The notes below the pieces were generated by a model, which did not search any database, had not been told where the DNA came from, and worked only from the letters and a program-made list of their open reading frames with translations. Shown piece by piece: positions 1 to 10,584 of a DNA stretch of 64,000 nucleotides. The stretch covers positions 467,501 to 531,500 of the forward strand of contig CM064691.1 in assembly GCA_032717465.1 (NCBI GenBank), read 5' to 3'. Position 1 is the stretch's first letter, and each line of letters starts with the position of its first letter. This DNA is from Coenobita brevimanus. Its lineage: Eukaryota > Arthropoda > Malacostraca > Decapoda > Coenobitidae. Made by a program: the position numbers and the translations under genes.

Positions 1-40
<40 letters not shown>

Positions 41-289
41 GAGGCAGGGTAGGATTAATGGGGAGAGAGAGGAGGCAGGGTAGGATTAATGGGGAGAGAG
101 AGGAGGCAGGGTAGGATTAATGGGGAGAGAGAGGAGGCAGGGTAGGATTAATGGGGAGAGAGAGAGAGAGAGATAGGAGGCAGGGTAGGATTAATGGGGG
201 GAGAGAGAGATAGGAGGCAGGGTAGGATTAATGGGGAGAGAGAGAGAGAGAGGGGGTGCAGAGCAGGATTAATGGGAAGAGGGGTGCGA

Positions 290-338
<49 letters not shown>

Positions 339-414
339 GCAGGGTAGGATTAATGGGGAGGGAGAAAGAGAGAGAGAGAGAGAGGACAGGATTAATGGGA
401 AGAGGGGTGCGAAG

Positions 415-449
<35 letters not shown>

Positions 450-460
450 CAAAATGGCGG
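1..460. repeat. (GA)n microsatellite interleaved with a 32-bp minisatellite
   Basis: Long GA runs alternate with a unit carrying ggcagggtaggattaatggg. The unit recurs every 32 bp over roughly 40-210, then at looser spacing to about 400. The + strand is almost pure purine apart from the taggattaat core. Open reading frames here are dipeptide (RE/SL) artefacts. Confidence 0.95.
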
Positions 461-573
461 CAGTCAAATACCCTGCTTGTATTATTAGTAAGAAAATTGT
501 GCCGAAAGCAAGAGTAAATCGCATAAAAAGCGGCATTACGCCCAGATTTTAACCCCTTCATTACGATGGCGGC

Positions 574-720
574 AGGCGATTTGGTATACATCTATCTCAG
601 TCTATCTATCCATCTATGTACCATCTATCTACTATCTATATCTATCGGTGCTATCTGTCTATTTATCTATCTATCAGCTATTTATCTATTTGTTTATATA
701 TCTATTGTCTAGTTATAATA
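574..720. repeat. degenerate (TATC)n tetranucleotide tract
   Basis: Repeated ctat/ctatcta with interruptions. The same tetranucleotide (GATA/TAGA on the other strand) terminates many retroposon 3' tails in this window, so some such tracts may be decayed insertion tails. Confidence 0.85.
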
Positions 721-744
721 TTTGCCACTACTATACCGTCAGGG

Positions 745-771
745 GTTTCTCTCTCTCTCTGTATGTATGTA

Positions 772-817
<46 letters not shown>

Positions 818-831
818 TTTCAGCTTTTTCA

Positions 832-869
<38 letters not shown>

Positions 870-890
870 GTCTCTCTCTCTCTCTCTCTA
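745..890. repeat. compound CT / GT / TGTC / CT microsatellite
   Basis: Successive blocks are (CT)n near 749-760, (GT)n at about 775-815, (TGTC)n at about 833-865 and (CT)n to about 890. Confidence 0.95.
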
Positions 891-1498
891 CGGGAAGCCA
901 TCATCAACCTCCTTTTCTAATATCAACAAAACCGTCTGAAAGCAGCCAAAGTAAAATTGAATCCGCCATAGAGCTAAAGGCACCAGATTTTACCACAATC
1001 GCGTAATTTATTTTCCTCCTGCTGCGTGTTGACGATTTCCCACATCCCGGAGTTGATTTTCCCAACTGGAGGGGTTAGTACATCCTCCACTAACGCCTCC
1101 ACCGCTGCGGAGTCTCTAAGTTGAGGAAAAGGAGGAAAATTGTCCGTTGGTAGCGAGTTTTGAATTACCACAATGCCGAGGGATTGAAGGGGTTTGTAAT
1201 TACTCCAGCCTGACCTTTGACCTGGCAACTTTAAGAAAACTCTCAGGTGTCTTCCTTTAATTGACGTCTAAATTAACTTCCCACCCGACGAATCCTCCAA
1301 TCCACTCCAATCCAGCCACTTACGGGAACGCACAGCACCGATTCGAACTGGTATGTAAACAAGGGATAGGGGGGTACCAGTGACGGGGGTGCTAGAGCGG
1401 CGGCACACAACCTCCCCACGCCACTGCCAGAGCCACACTGAGCTGCGTAAGGAAGGCACTGCAGTTGCCAGATAAAATGCTGCTTGCTTTCAGAAATC
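891..1498. other. no recognisable feature
   Basis: Mixed-composition unique-looking sequence. Short minus-strand ORFs (for example 974-1228) show no family I recognise and no repeat structure. Confidence 0.5.
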
Positions 1499-1730
1499 AC
1501 TAGAATCTCGCCAACCATAACAAATATCTAGAAAACTTACAGAAAAAATAGTGGTCTCTTCAATATCGCCTAAATATCGATAAAATCTCTAATTTATTCC
1601 TAGATTTCTCCCCAAAATTGCTAGAATATAAGAACACCAGATAATCACTTGGAAAATTACTACGTTCTCTAGAATATCACTAGAAGTTTGAAAGAATTAC
1701 TAGATTATCGCAAAACTTGAAGTCGCTAGA
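1499..1730. repeat. degenerate CTAGA-motif repeat
   Basis: CTAGA occurs at about 1500, 1528, 1600, 1621, 1669, 1680, 1700 and 1725, usually followed by AT/TT and often by tcgc or tcac. This suggests a decayed tandem repeat with a unit of about 10-30 bp. Confidence 0.45.
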
Positions 1731-1842
1731 TGGAGAGAACGCTAAATTGTTGACCTTGGTGGAAATGATGTCTAAAATACCGCAGAACTGGCTAACAAAA
1801 CGTGATGTATTGTTAGGCATGTAGGAGGAACCTTGGAAATCG

Positions 1843-1843
<1 letters not shown>

Positions 1844-1872
<29 letters not shown>
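1844..1872. repeat. poly(T) tract
   Basis: About 29 consecutive T, immediately 5' of the SINE-A target duplication. It could be the tail of an unidentified minus-strand retroposon. Confidence 0.85.
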
Positions 1873-1875
<3 letters not shown>

Positions 1876-2019
1876 GAATTGGTATTTCTGGTAGGTGGGG
1901 GCGCCCACCATCCCCTCACTCGATGTAGTGCTGCTCTCGGGTGTCTACCATTTCCTCTCTTCCTTCTTTCCGTCCTTCTTCTTCAAGTTTGATTTCCTTA
2001 ATTCTTTCCTCGTCCTTCT

Positions 2020-2405
2020 GCCTACGGGTGACTTTACACTCCCTCTTCTGTCTTTCTTTCCTTCATTCTTTCCTCGTCCTTCTGCCTGTGGGTGACTTTA
2101 CGCTCCCTCTTCTGTCTTTCTTTCCTTCATTCTTTCCTCGTCCTTCTGCCTGTGGGTAACTTTACGCTCCCTCTTCTGTCTTTCTTTCCTTCATTCTTTC
2201 CTCGTCCTTCTGCCTGTGGGTGACTTTACGCTCCCTCTTCTGTCTTTCCTTCATTCTTTCCTCGTCCTTCTGCCTGTGGGTGACTTTACACTCCCTCTTC
2301 TGTCTTTCCTTCATTCTTTCCTCTTCCTTCTGCCTGTGGGTGACTTTACTCTCCCTCTTCTGTCTTTCTTTCCATCATTCTTTCCTCTTCCTTCTGCTTG
2401 TGGGT
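2020..2405 (+). repeat. VNTR inside SINE-A (about 6 units of 60-65 bp)
   Basis: Each unit runs from ctgcctgtgggtgacttta through ctccctcttctgtc to ccttcattctttcctc. Unit boundaries (tgtgggtgac) lie near 2083, 2148, 2212, 2272, 2332 and 2397. The copies at 27.4 and 46.0 kb carry only about two units, so the array length varies between family members. Confidence 0.9.
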
Positions 2406-2428
2406 GACTCTACACTGAGTGACAAGCC

Positions 2429-2459
2429 AAATGGTTTCCTGTACACCAGGAAACCATTT
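2429..2459 (+). other. perfect 13-bp inverted repeat in the SINE core
   Basis: AAATGGTTTCCTG, loop TACAC, then CAGGAAACCATTT. The same hairpin is retained, with substitutions, in the SINE-A and SINE-B copies at 27.09, 27.53, 31.33, 46.13 and 62.77 kb. This suggests a structured element of the RNA. Confidence 0.85.
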
Positions 2460-2722
2460 ACTACGCTGGGTGGTAACCATATAACCAAATTATGGCGTCT
2501 GGTAGTTTAGTGTGTAATTACGGCGCTCCAATCGGATTGAGCCGGTGAAGGTTTATATCCAAGGGATGGTTGGGGTTTATTGCTCACGTAATGCCACTCA
2601 GGGATGAGTGAGGCTGGTCACTCTCATCTTAAATGTCAGGACCAGCTTGCCTAGCCCCGGGCTTCTACACTCCTCATGGGGCAGTGTAGGATTGGATGAT
2701 GGATGGATGGGTTATTGGTATT

Positions 2723-3061
2723 GAAGTTAACTGAAAAATAATTCAAATCGACAATTATTTAAAAATTGTGAGGAAGGAAAATACAAGAGTTGGTTCTAAT
2801 CTTTTTTTTTATTTTTTTTTTAGGTGTGGCCGCTGTTTTCATCTGACGGAACTTGGCAACACTGATAACTTGAATACTGTCATGGCTGCGGGAAATGCGG
2901 TCAGCTTTTTGAGGTAAGAACGAGTCTCCTTGGTTACTAGTCAGATTATATCCTCCAGTCCTACTACACCAGGCCATCAAGAATGCTTAAGTAAGGGTTA
3001 TGGAGCTTTGTCAGGCGAAAGTACACAGACTGTAGCGAAAAGTTGAACGTGAGCAAAAAAC
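2723..3061. other. mostly unique sequence with one dispersed 60-bp motif
   Basis: Positions 2927-2975 carry gagtctccttggttactag followed by tcagatta and cctcc. This matches the 61-bp tandem units at 37.08-37.35 kb and a single copy near 61.79 kb. Nothing else is recognised. Confidence 0.6.
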
Positions 3062-3146
3062 AGTAAATAGATGGAAAAATAGATAGATAGACAGATAGCT
3101 AGATAGATAGGTAGACAGGTAGGTAGATAGATAGATGGATAGATAA
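3062..3146. repeat. (TAGA)n tract
   Basis: Imperfect atagatagatag with aggtag and acagatag variants. Confidence 0.9.
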
Positions 3147-3227
3147 AAATAAATCTCAAAATAGCATAGCGGTAACGGACATACATCAGCGTCTGACTCT
3201 AGTGGTTAGGTTCGTATCTTTGTAACA

Positions 3228-3657
3228 TTTCGGCTCGTCGCTAACACCTCTTCCTTAGCGACTTATTTTGTTTACTATACATTAGATTTTTCTTGCTTGT
3301 TATTTATGCTGTTTTTTTTTTTTTTTTTTTTTTTTCCAAAATTGCAGGCTTCGTAAAACCTTTCCCTTAGCGATTTATTTGTCACAGTACACGTCAATTT
3401 TTTCTTCTGATGTTTGTTTACTTATTTGAGGCTTCGTAACACCTCTTCCTTAGTTATTTATTTTTACACATTACGCGTTTTTTCTTTTGATTTTTTTTTT
3501 AGGCTTCGTTGCACCTTTTCCTTGGCGATTTGTTTTATTTAGTACACTTAAAATTTTTCTTCCTGTTTATGTTTTAGTATCGGCATATCTTCAGCGGTAA
3601 CATACAGAGATATTGAGTTGTGTAGCATAAATCGCTAAGGAGACGGTGCAACGATGT
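3228..3657. repeat. tandem repeat of about 75-115-bp units with a terminal inverted copy
   Basis: Four direct copies begin near 3230, 3346, 3429 and 3503 with ggcttcgtaacacctcttcc and continue ttagcgatttatttt...ttttcttctg. At 3631-3655 the motif reappears in reverse orientation (aaatcgctaaggagacggtg then caacgatg), so the block can fold back. A poly(T) run interrupts the first unit (about 3311-3335). Related sequence lies on the other strand at 33.48-33.73 kb. Confidence 0.75.
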
Positions 3658-3702
3658 GTCCTCTGACTACAATCCCCACAATAACACAAAAGGGGGAAAT
3701 CT

Positions 3703-3761
<59 letters not shown>

Positions 3762-4210
3762 GAGGAAAAAGAGGAGGAGGAGGAGAAAATAGAAGAGGAG
3801 GAGGAGGGAAAAGAGGAGGAGGGGGAGAAGGAAGGAAGAGACTTACGAGAGAGGAGAGGAGAGGGAAAGTTAAGGGAGAAAGAGAACAAGGGGAGGGGAA
3901 GAAGGAAGTAGGGAGAAGAGGGGAGGGGGAAGTGAGAGAGAGGGGAGGAGGGAGAAGAGGGGAGAGGAGGGGAGGGGAAGAAGGAAGAAGGGAAGGAGAA
4001 GAGGGGAGAGGAGGGGAGGGGAAGAAGGAAGAAGGGAGGAGGGAGAGGAGGGGAGGAAGGAAGTATAAGAGAGAGGAGGGGAGAGGAAGAGGGAAGTAGG
4101 TAGGAGGGAGAAGAGGGGAGAGGATGGGAGGAGGAAACGTTGAGAGGGAGGGGAGAGAAGAAGAGGAAGAACTAGAGGAAAGAGAGGGGAGGGAAAGGAA
4201 TAATTTAGAA
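3703..4210. repeat. (GA)n followed by polypurine minisatellite
   Basis: A pure (GA)n stretch at about 3704-3754, then about 450 bp of G/A-only sequence with loosely repeated gaggggaggggaagaaggaag blocks. Very few pyrimidines occur on the + strand. Confidence 0.95.
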
Positions 4211-4221
4211 GCCTCAACGAA

Positions 4222-4325
4222 GGTGTGTGTAGATAGATAGATAAATGGATAGATAGGTAAATAGATAGATAGATAGATAGACAAATTGATAGATAGGATA
4301 GATAGACATAGATAGATAGATAGGT
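4222..4325. repeat. (GATA)n tract
   Basis: Imperfect gatagata over about 100 bp. Confidence 0.9.
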
Positions 4326-4400
4326 ATTAATTATAGGGTAAAGTCCAAAATATAATCGTGTATTGCCAGCCAGATAAAGTCAGTATTATACGTCCTTGGA

Positions 4401-4401
<1 letters not shown>

Positions 4402-4443
<42 letters not shown>

Positions 4444-4461
4444 AAGTTAATGAAGAACAAT

Positions 4462-4539
<78 letters not shown>

Positions 4540-4564
4540 CAGCCTACTGACAAAAGATAGTAAC

Positions 4565-4611
<47 letters not shown>

Positions 4612-4653
4612 ATATTACAGAGGTAACCCGGATTTCACACACACACACACACA

Positions 4654-4704
<51 letters not shown>
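4402..4704. repeat. four alternating dinucleotide arrays GA-CA-GA-CA
   Basis: (GA)n at 4402-4440, (CA)n at 4464-4535, (GA)n at 4568-4608 and (CA)n at 4637-4704, separated by 25-35 bp of unique sequence. Confidence 0.95.
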
Positions 4705-4706
<2 letters not shown>

Positions 4707-4858
4707 TAACTAGTCACATAATTTCGCTCTGTTTCCAAAATTCTAGACTTTTTAAATTTCGAGACAACCCTATAATATATTTGATGATTTTGATATTATT
4801 TTTGGCGTTTTTGGAAATTAAAATCTATGGAATATTACTTAATTTTGGGTTATATTGC

Positions 4859-5146
4859 GTTATGAGGAACACACTGAGGTGGTTTGGCCATGTGGAGAGG
4901 ATGGAGGGTCAAAGACTGACGAAGAGAGTGTATGTGAGTGAGGTGGAGGGGGAAAGAGGGAGGGGGAGGCCGAGGATGAGATGGAGAGATGGGGTGGAGA
5001 GGTATATGAGAGAGGGGGGTGTGAGTTGGGAGCAGGGGAGTGAAATGGCGGGGGACAGGGCGACTTGGAGGCGATTTGTTTGTGGCCACCCCAAACGGGA
5101 TTTAGGCGTCTGGCAATAGATAGATAGATAGATAGATTGCCAGAAG
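4859..5146 (+). mobile_element. LINE-A, 3' end copy (5'-truncated)
   Basis: This is almost identical to the 3' end of the 9.75-12.36-kb LINE-A copy (12,092 onward), with about 7 differences over about 265 bp counted by eye. It encodes the C-terminal RWFGHVERM ... RGRPRMRWRDG region, then the tail ggccaccccaaacgggat and ggcgtctggcaatagatag with (TAGA)n. In this copy the stop codon of the longer element (TGA) is altered (ggatttaggcg), so the frame ends a few codons later. Severe 5' truncation is typical of target-primed reverse transcription. Confidence 0.9.
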
Positions 5147-5202
5147 AATATTTAAGTTTGTTCTGCCCAGCCTCCAGCTTCACATTGTTATCATCATCTT
5201 TC

Positions 5203-5334
5203 TCCTTTGCCTCTTCTTCTTCGTCTTCTTCTTCTTCCTCCTCCTCCTCCTTCTTTTCTCTTCTCTCTCTCTCTCTCTCTCTCTCCAATCCGATCCTCAC
5301 CCCTCCCACCTGGAAAAAATTACACAGGTATTCT

Positions 5335-5401
<67 letters not shown>

Positions 5402-5560
5402 GGAACAGATTGATGTATAATGAGACGTGAGGAGAGTGAGAGGAGGAGAAGAGGGAGAGGAAGGGATGGAGGGAAGGAGGAGGAGAGACGGAAGGGAGAA
5501 GAGGGGAGAGGGAGAAGGAGGGGAAGAAGAGACATAGAGTGGAAGAAGGAAGGGAGAAGA
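5203..5560. repeat. CTT/CT and GA simple repeats, purine-rich tract
   Basis: (CTT/CTC)n and (CT)n at about 5210-5285, (GA)n at 5339-5396, then a G/A-rich stretch to about 5560. Confidence 0.95.
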
Positions 5561-6070
5561 TGCTACTACTACCGTATTACTACTGCTACTACTAGTACTA
5601 CTACAACTACAACAACTACTACTACTACTGCTACAACAACAACAACTACTATTACTACTACTACAACAACTACTACTACTACAACAACAACAACAACTAC
5701 TACTACTGCTACTGCTACAACAACTACTACAGTACTACTACTACTACTACAGTACTACTACTACTACTGCTACAACAACAACTACTACTACTATTACAAC
5801 AACGACAACAACAACTACTACTGCTACTACTGCTACAACAACTACTACTACTACTACAACTACTACTACTACAACAACTACTACTACTACTGCTACAACA
5901 ACAACAACAACAACTACTACTACTACTACTACTACTACTACAACAACTACTACTACAACAACAACAACAACAACAACAACTACTACTACTACTACTACTA
6001 CAACAACAACTACTACTACTATAGGAACAACAATAACAAGTACTACTACTACTACAACTACTACTACTAT
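5561..6070. repeat. (CTA)n / (ACA)n trinucleotide array
   Basis: About 500 bp of ctactactac blocks mixed with caacaacaac and occasional ctgctac. Poly-T/poly-Y/poly-N reading frames over it are artefacts. Confidence 0.97.
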
Positions 6071-6073
6071 CTC

Positions 6074-6130
<57 letters not shown>

Positions 6131-6290
6131 CCCCTCCCCTTCCTCCCTCTTCTCCTCTCTTCCTTCCCCATTCTTTTTCCTCTTATTTCTTTCCTCTCTT
6201 CCTTCTCGCTCTCCCTCCTCTCTTCCTGCCTCCTCCCCTTTCCCTCCCTCCTCCCTCCCCTCCCCCTCCCCTCTCAACGGCCCTCCCAAT
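6071..6290. repeat. (TGTC)n, (CT)n and polypyrimidine tract
   Basis: ctgtctgt (about 6075-6095), (CT)n to about 6127, then a C/T-only stretch ending near 6275. Confidence 0.95.
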
Positions 6291-6336
6291 ACCATTACCA
6301 AGCAGTTACCGGGAAATGAAACCTGACCACGATACC

Positions 6337-6487
6337 AACAACAACAACAGCTACTACTACTATTGTTACTACTACTACTACTACTTGGCTGCTTCTGCTA
6401 CCAACACTACTACTACTGCTACTACTACTACTGCTACTACTACTACCACTACTACTACTACTGCTACTACTACTACTACTGTTACTG

Positions 6488-6578
<91 letters not shown>

Positions 6579-6733
6579 CAGCACTACTAGTACTGCTGCT
6601 ACTACTCTTACTACTACTACTACTACTACTAGGCTGCTTCTGCTACCACCACCACCACTACTACTACTACTACTTCTGCTGCTACTACTACAACTACTAC
6701 TTCTGCTGCTACTACTACTACTACTACTAGGCT
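6337..6733. repeat. (CTA)n / (CTG)n trinucleotide array
   Basis: actactactg blocks enclose an uninterrupted (CTG)n run of about 12 units near 6497-6534, followed by (CTA)n and mixed cttctgctg units. The CTG core is the type of trinucleotide prone to hairpin formation. Confidence 0.96.
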
Positions 6734-7128
6734 GCTCCAAGGCTGCCGCTACTACTATTTGTAGTGGCTGTTTTCTAAAGAGATTTTACATAAACCAGGG
6801 ACAAACCACCAACACAGGGAAAAAAAAAGAAAAAAAAAAAGAAAAGAAAAAAGAAAGTAAAGGTGTTGGTCCTATGAGGTACGTTTTCTCTAGTAGTCCG
6901 TTCTTTGTCATATTTTAAGGATAAACTAAGGCAATGTTAAGGTGGCAAGAAAACCTATAATTGGATTGTTTTCACCTAACCAAGGCCGTTTCGAATCTTC
7001 TTGTCTAGCCCAGATTTTTTTTTTTTTTAAGGAACAAATTGTATAAAATTCAGGCTTTACTGTATTTACTTCCATCCATAATAACTAATATTTGTACGAT
7101 TTTGCACGACACCCAAACAAACGTCATT
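6734..7128. other. no gene recognised; A-rich tract
   Basis: An A-rich aaaaaagaaaa tract at 6820-6858 and a short poly(T) near 7015. The rest is AT-rich unique sequence. Confidence 0.6.
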
Positions 7129-7130
7129 AA

Positions 7131-7196
<66 letters not shown>
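7129..7196. repeat. (TA)n tract
   Basis: Two TA arrays separated by a single aaa interruption. Confidence 0.95.
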
Positions 7197-7401
7197 GTAA
7201 TTTAGTTTAACGCTTTGTTCTCATTTTCTAAAATCAGGAAGTGGATGGACAGTAAGAACATTGACTGAGGACCATGATATTTAATGTCATTGATTATGTT
7301 TAAGTTAATATTAACGTATATTGAACTTATAATTTGTAGGCCATAATTTGAACGACAGAAATTTATTATTTAAGTTTACTGTTGAATTATTTTCCAGTAA
7401 A

Positions 7402-7511
<110 letters not shown>

Positions 7512-8940
7512 GGCAGTGGAACCATCGACCCGGCCGTCCAACGTTACCCAATATTTACAATTCCACATATTCCAGTGCAGTGAGTGTGAAATGCTTTTAG
7601 CCATGAAGAAAAGGAAATACAAGGATATTCGAAGCTTTCTTGCAGTGGAGAGAATGAGACCAGGTGGAAAATGGGGAAATGGAGAAGATATTACGGGAAT
7701 TGGGAAGCCATTGAATGTTAAACTAGCGGGAGTACAAGACGAAGCCGAAGGGGAGAGGGGAAAGAAGCCTGTAGAACGAGTTAACCCAGGTGTGTGTTGT
7801 TTTAGACTTTCGGTATACCTGAATGATTATTATTCTGACAGGCTATAGCAGCAGGCAGTACTAACATGGCCTGGTGGAAGTTAAGTCGCCAGTGAGTTTC
7901 AGAAAATAATGTCGGCTGTTGTGTAAGGTCCTAACTCTTACCAAGTTTTACATCATGCGATTTGTTCTCCTCACTGTCATATTATCTGAGTTCGTGGGTA
8001 CATTATTATTAAAATATATATAAATTTTCTTCTGGGATGTTTAAGACCTGGGGGCCCATTAATGCTGTGAACTAATGACCAGTTTATATTCCCTAATGGC
8101 CACTGATTCGAAAATTTAGTGTCATGGAAGTGAGATGAAAGGGATGACGGAAAAAGGTGGATGGATGGGGTGAATGAGGCTTTTAACAGCTTGAGTCCAG
8201 GATGTTGATCAGGCAAAACTGCGTGGATGACAGCGAGTTGGAGAAGAATATATAGAAGTAGGTGACAAGTTGCCTGTTCCATGAGGGTGCTACACCAGAT
8301 ACACCGTGCGTTATATATATTATGAAATTGCAGTGCCAACAGAGATGTGTCTGTGGTGTGACTATCTTATGGTTTAAAAGAATTTCATAAACACAAGGAA
8401 GGAGAAATGAAAGTTACATGGGCATAGACAGGTAAAGTTTACTAGGAAGATAGGTTATGTTTAAAACAGTAAAGTAAGTTTGTATATGATAACAAGATAG
8501 GCTACTTTTTAAACTATGACAGCACAGGATTCACTGACCTCCAGTTATATGTAAATGATGCAGTGTAGATCATCTTTCCCGGCATTCTAGTAAGTCATTT
8601 TCATATTTTTCCCAGCCATGCCTCTACATCTTTTACTTTTCTACTTGTTTATATCAGTAATTTTGTTCAGGTATCTCGTCCTCAGGTATACAGAGCTGCT
8701 ACAGAAAAAATATATAATCATCAGGCACAGCAGCTGCAGAGCATTTTATTTCAGAGGCCGGAGTTTTTATACACTGTTTTCCTTCTTTAAGACCCTCGCC
8801 ATTCACTGCTTTGAATATTTCTTGCATGATAATTAACTGACAAAAGAAGTGATCAGATGGAGCATGCAGTTCACCTTTGCTATTCATATTTACCCAACTC
8901 TTGCCTGATGAAGGGTTGTTATATGCTGTGTATCCTAAAT
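7512..8940. other. no recognisable gene or repeat
   Basis: AT-rich unique-looking DNA. Reading frames of up to 166 codons begin inside the TA repeat and show no recognisable domain. Confidence 0.5.
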
Positions 8941-8942
8941 GT

Positions 8943-9150
8943 GGATCTATCTATCGCCAGACACCTCAATCCTGTAAGGGGTGGCCACAAACAAATCGTC
9001 TCCATGTCGCCCTGTCCAGTGCCACTTCACTGCCCTGCTCCCAGTTCACATCCCTTCTCTCATATACCTCTACTCCTTCCCTTCATCTCATCCTCGGCCT
9101 CCCTCTCCACCTCACTCACATACACTCTGCCGTTAGTCTCTTGCTCTCTA
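8943..9150 (-). mobile_element. LINE-A 3' end copy, inverted
   Basis: On the minus strand it runs from the coding motif region to the tail. On + it reads ctatctatcgccagacacc, then ggtggccacaaacaaatcg. It is truncated on the 5' side within the region corresponding to KRVYVSEVEG. It is more diverged than the 4.86-kb copy. Confidence 0.85.
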
Positions 9151-9367
9151 AATGTGGATACAGTACTTAAGGGAAAACTTCTTTTTACAGTATATCTGCC
9201 TGTATATCTCAGTGCTTTTTCCTCAATTACAGCATCAATTGTTTGGGGTTAGAGTTCATTTGATTTCACAAGCTCACAGTTTTCGTGTGCTTCCTCAGCT
9301 ACATCCTCACCTGTGTTTCCTGTATCAAAATCCAAGTTTTTAAATATAAGGCTCGACAGGCAAATCT

Positions 9368-9641
9368 GTCTATCTATCTGTTGCCAGACGACTTAATCCT
9401 GTAAGGGGTGGTCACAAACAAATCGCCTCCATTTCACTGCCCTGCTCCCAGCTCACACCCCTCTTTCTCATATATTTCTCCACTCCATTGCTCCATCTCA
9501 TCTTTGGCGTCCCCTTTCCTCTCCCCTCCACCTCACTCACATACACTCTCCTCGTCAGTCTTTCGCTTTTCATCCTATCCACATGGCCAAACTGCCTCAA
9601 TGTGTTTCTCCTATTGCTTTCTGTCACATCGTATCACATCT
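9368..9641 (-). mobile_element. LINE-A 3' end copy, inverted
   Basis: On + it begins ctatctatctgttgccagac. A deletion of about 18 bp occurs after aaatcgcctccat relative to other copies. The minus frame retains LRQFGHVDRM and RVYVSEVEG. It lies head-to-head with the long LINE-A copy that starts about 110 bp downstream. Confidence 0.85.
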
Positions 9642-9753
9642 AATGCCAATTCTTGCTCATAATGGCTTCCTGCAGTACTAAATATCAGGTCATTTGATAT
9701 ACTGTCACGGTTTTCTTTGTCTGTACTGGAATGATTTATTATTGACATGTGCA

Positions 9754-10584
9754 TTATTTATTATTGTGGAATTATTTGTTATTGTGTTTTTGATTGGTGA
9801 TATGAATGGTAAAGTTGGGAATGTGAAGGTGGATGGAATAGTTGGTGAGTGGGGTGTGCCTGCTGAGATAGATGAGAATGGGAGTGCGTTAGTGGACATT
9901 TGTGCTGGGAGGGGGTTGGTGATAGCCAGTACCCTCTTCAGGCATAAAATGATCTACAGGTATACATGGCGAGTGATGAGAAGGGTGGGTGGTGAACTGA
10001 ATGAAAGGAAGGCAATGATTGATTATGTGTGTGTGGATGAAAGGATGCGAAGATGTGTAATGGATGCAAGAGTTTATAGAGGCTGGGAGAGTGGACTTTC
10101 TGACCACTACTTGGTGATGGCCAGAATTAGAATTCAAGTAAGATGGAGGAATAGAAGGGAAAGACGAGAGGAAGGAGTAGTTGCAAGGAGAGTGGAAAGG
10201 TTACAAGAGGATGAGAAAAAGGCAGAGTATAAGAGAGAAGTGGAGGAACGATTTGGCAAATATGAATTGGAGCAGATGGGAGACGTGGAAGGTGTGTGTA
10301 GGATATTTACAGAAGAAATATGTGCAGCATGTGATGTGGTGTGTGGAAGGAAGAGAAGACGGAGGGGGGTGCAAGGAACAGCGTGGTGGACTGAAGAGGT
10401 GAGACAGGCTGTGGCACAAAAGAAGAAAGCATACAATGAATGGATGAGAAATAGGGGCGTGGAAGAAGTTGAGAGGCGGAAGAGAGAGTTATATGTGGAA
10501 AGAAAGAGAGAGATGAAAAGATTAGTAAAAGAGAGTAAGAAGAGAGTGGATGAGGGATTTGAGTGTAAAGTGGAGGGACTGTAA
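9754..10584 (+). pseudogene. LINE-A endonuclease (C-terminal half) and linker, frameshifted
   Basis: This is the second half of an exonuclease/endonuclease/phosphatase-family (APE) domain, which in intact elements nicks target DNA. Visible motifs are GDMNGKVG at about 9796 (equivalent of GDFN), IDYVCVDERM near 10018 and SDHYLV near 10099 (the catalytic SDH signature). The N-terminal catalytic part is missing through truncation. A basic, coiled-coil-like linker (RRVERLQEDEKK and following) leads toward the reverse transcriptase. The frame stops at 10582-10584, while the reverse transcriptase frame is already open from about 10550. A one-base shift between about 10550 and 10585 therefore separates two parts that are continuous in intact elements. 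Confidence 0.85.

Larger units (their letters stand above)
1887..2713 (+). mobile_element. Composite SINE-A, copy 1 (head + VNTR + hairpin core + tRNA-like module + GATG tail)
   Basis: A non-autonomous retroposon flanked by the 9-bp direct repeat ATTGGTATT (1878-1886 and 2714-2722), read as a target-site duplication. Order of parts: (1) a head with gatgtagtgctgctctc; (2) a pyrimidine-rich VNTR of 60-65-bp units (about 2020-2405); (3) a core beginning gagtgacaagcc and containing a perfect 13-bp hairpin (2429-2459); (4) a tRNA-like segment with an A-box-like tagtttagtgtg and a B-box-like ggtttatatcc near 2505-2560; (5) a 3' body ending ggatgatggatggatgg. Other copies lie at 27317-27808 and 45985-46590, and partial minus-strand copies at 35878-36092 and 36832-36950. 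It has no coding capacity and would depend on a LINE reverse transcriptase. Pol III boxes are diverged, so present activity is doubtful. Confidence 0.85.

Noticed and set aside
974..1518. Short minus-strand ORFs
   Set aside because: 60-84 codons, no recognised domain, no supporting context.
5420..6740. Long Thr/Tyr/Asn/Val frames
   Set aside because: They follow directly from CTA/ACA/CTG trinucleotide repeats and appear on both strands.
10550..10584. Programmed frameshift between LINE-A endonuclease and reverse transcriptase
   Set aside because: Intact relatives of this type have one continuous ORF, and no slippery sequence is evident. A decay or sequencing indel is simpler.
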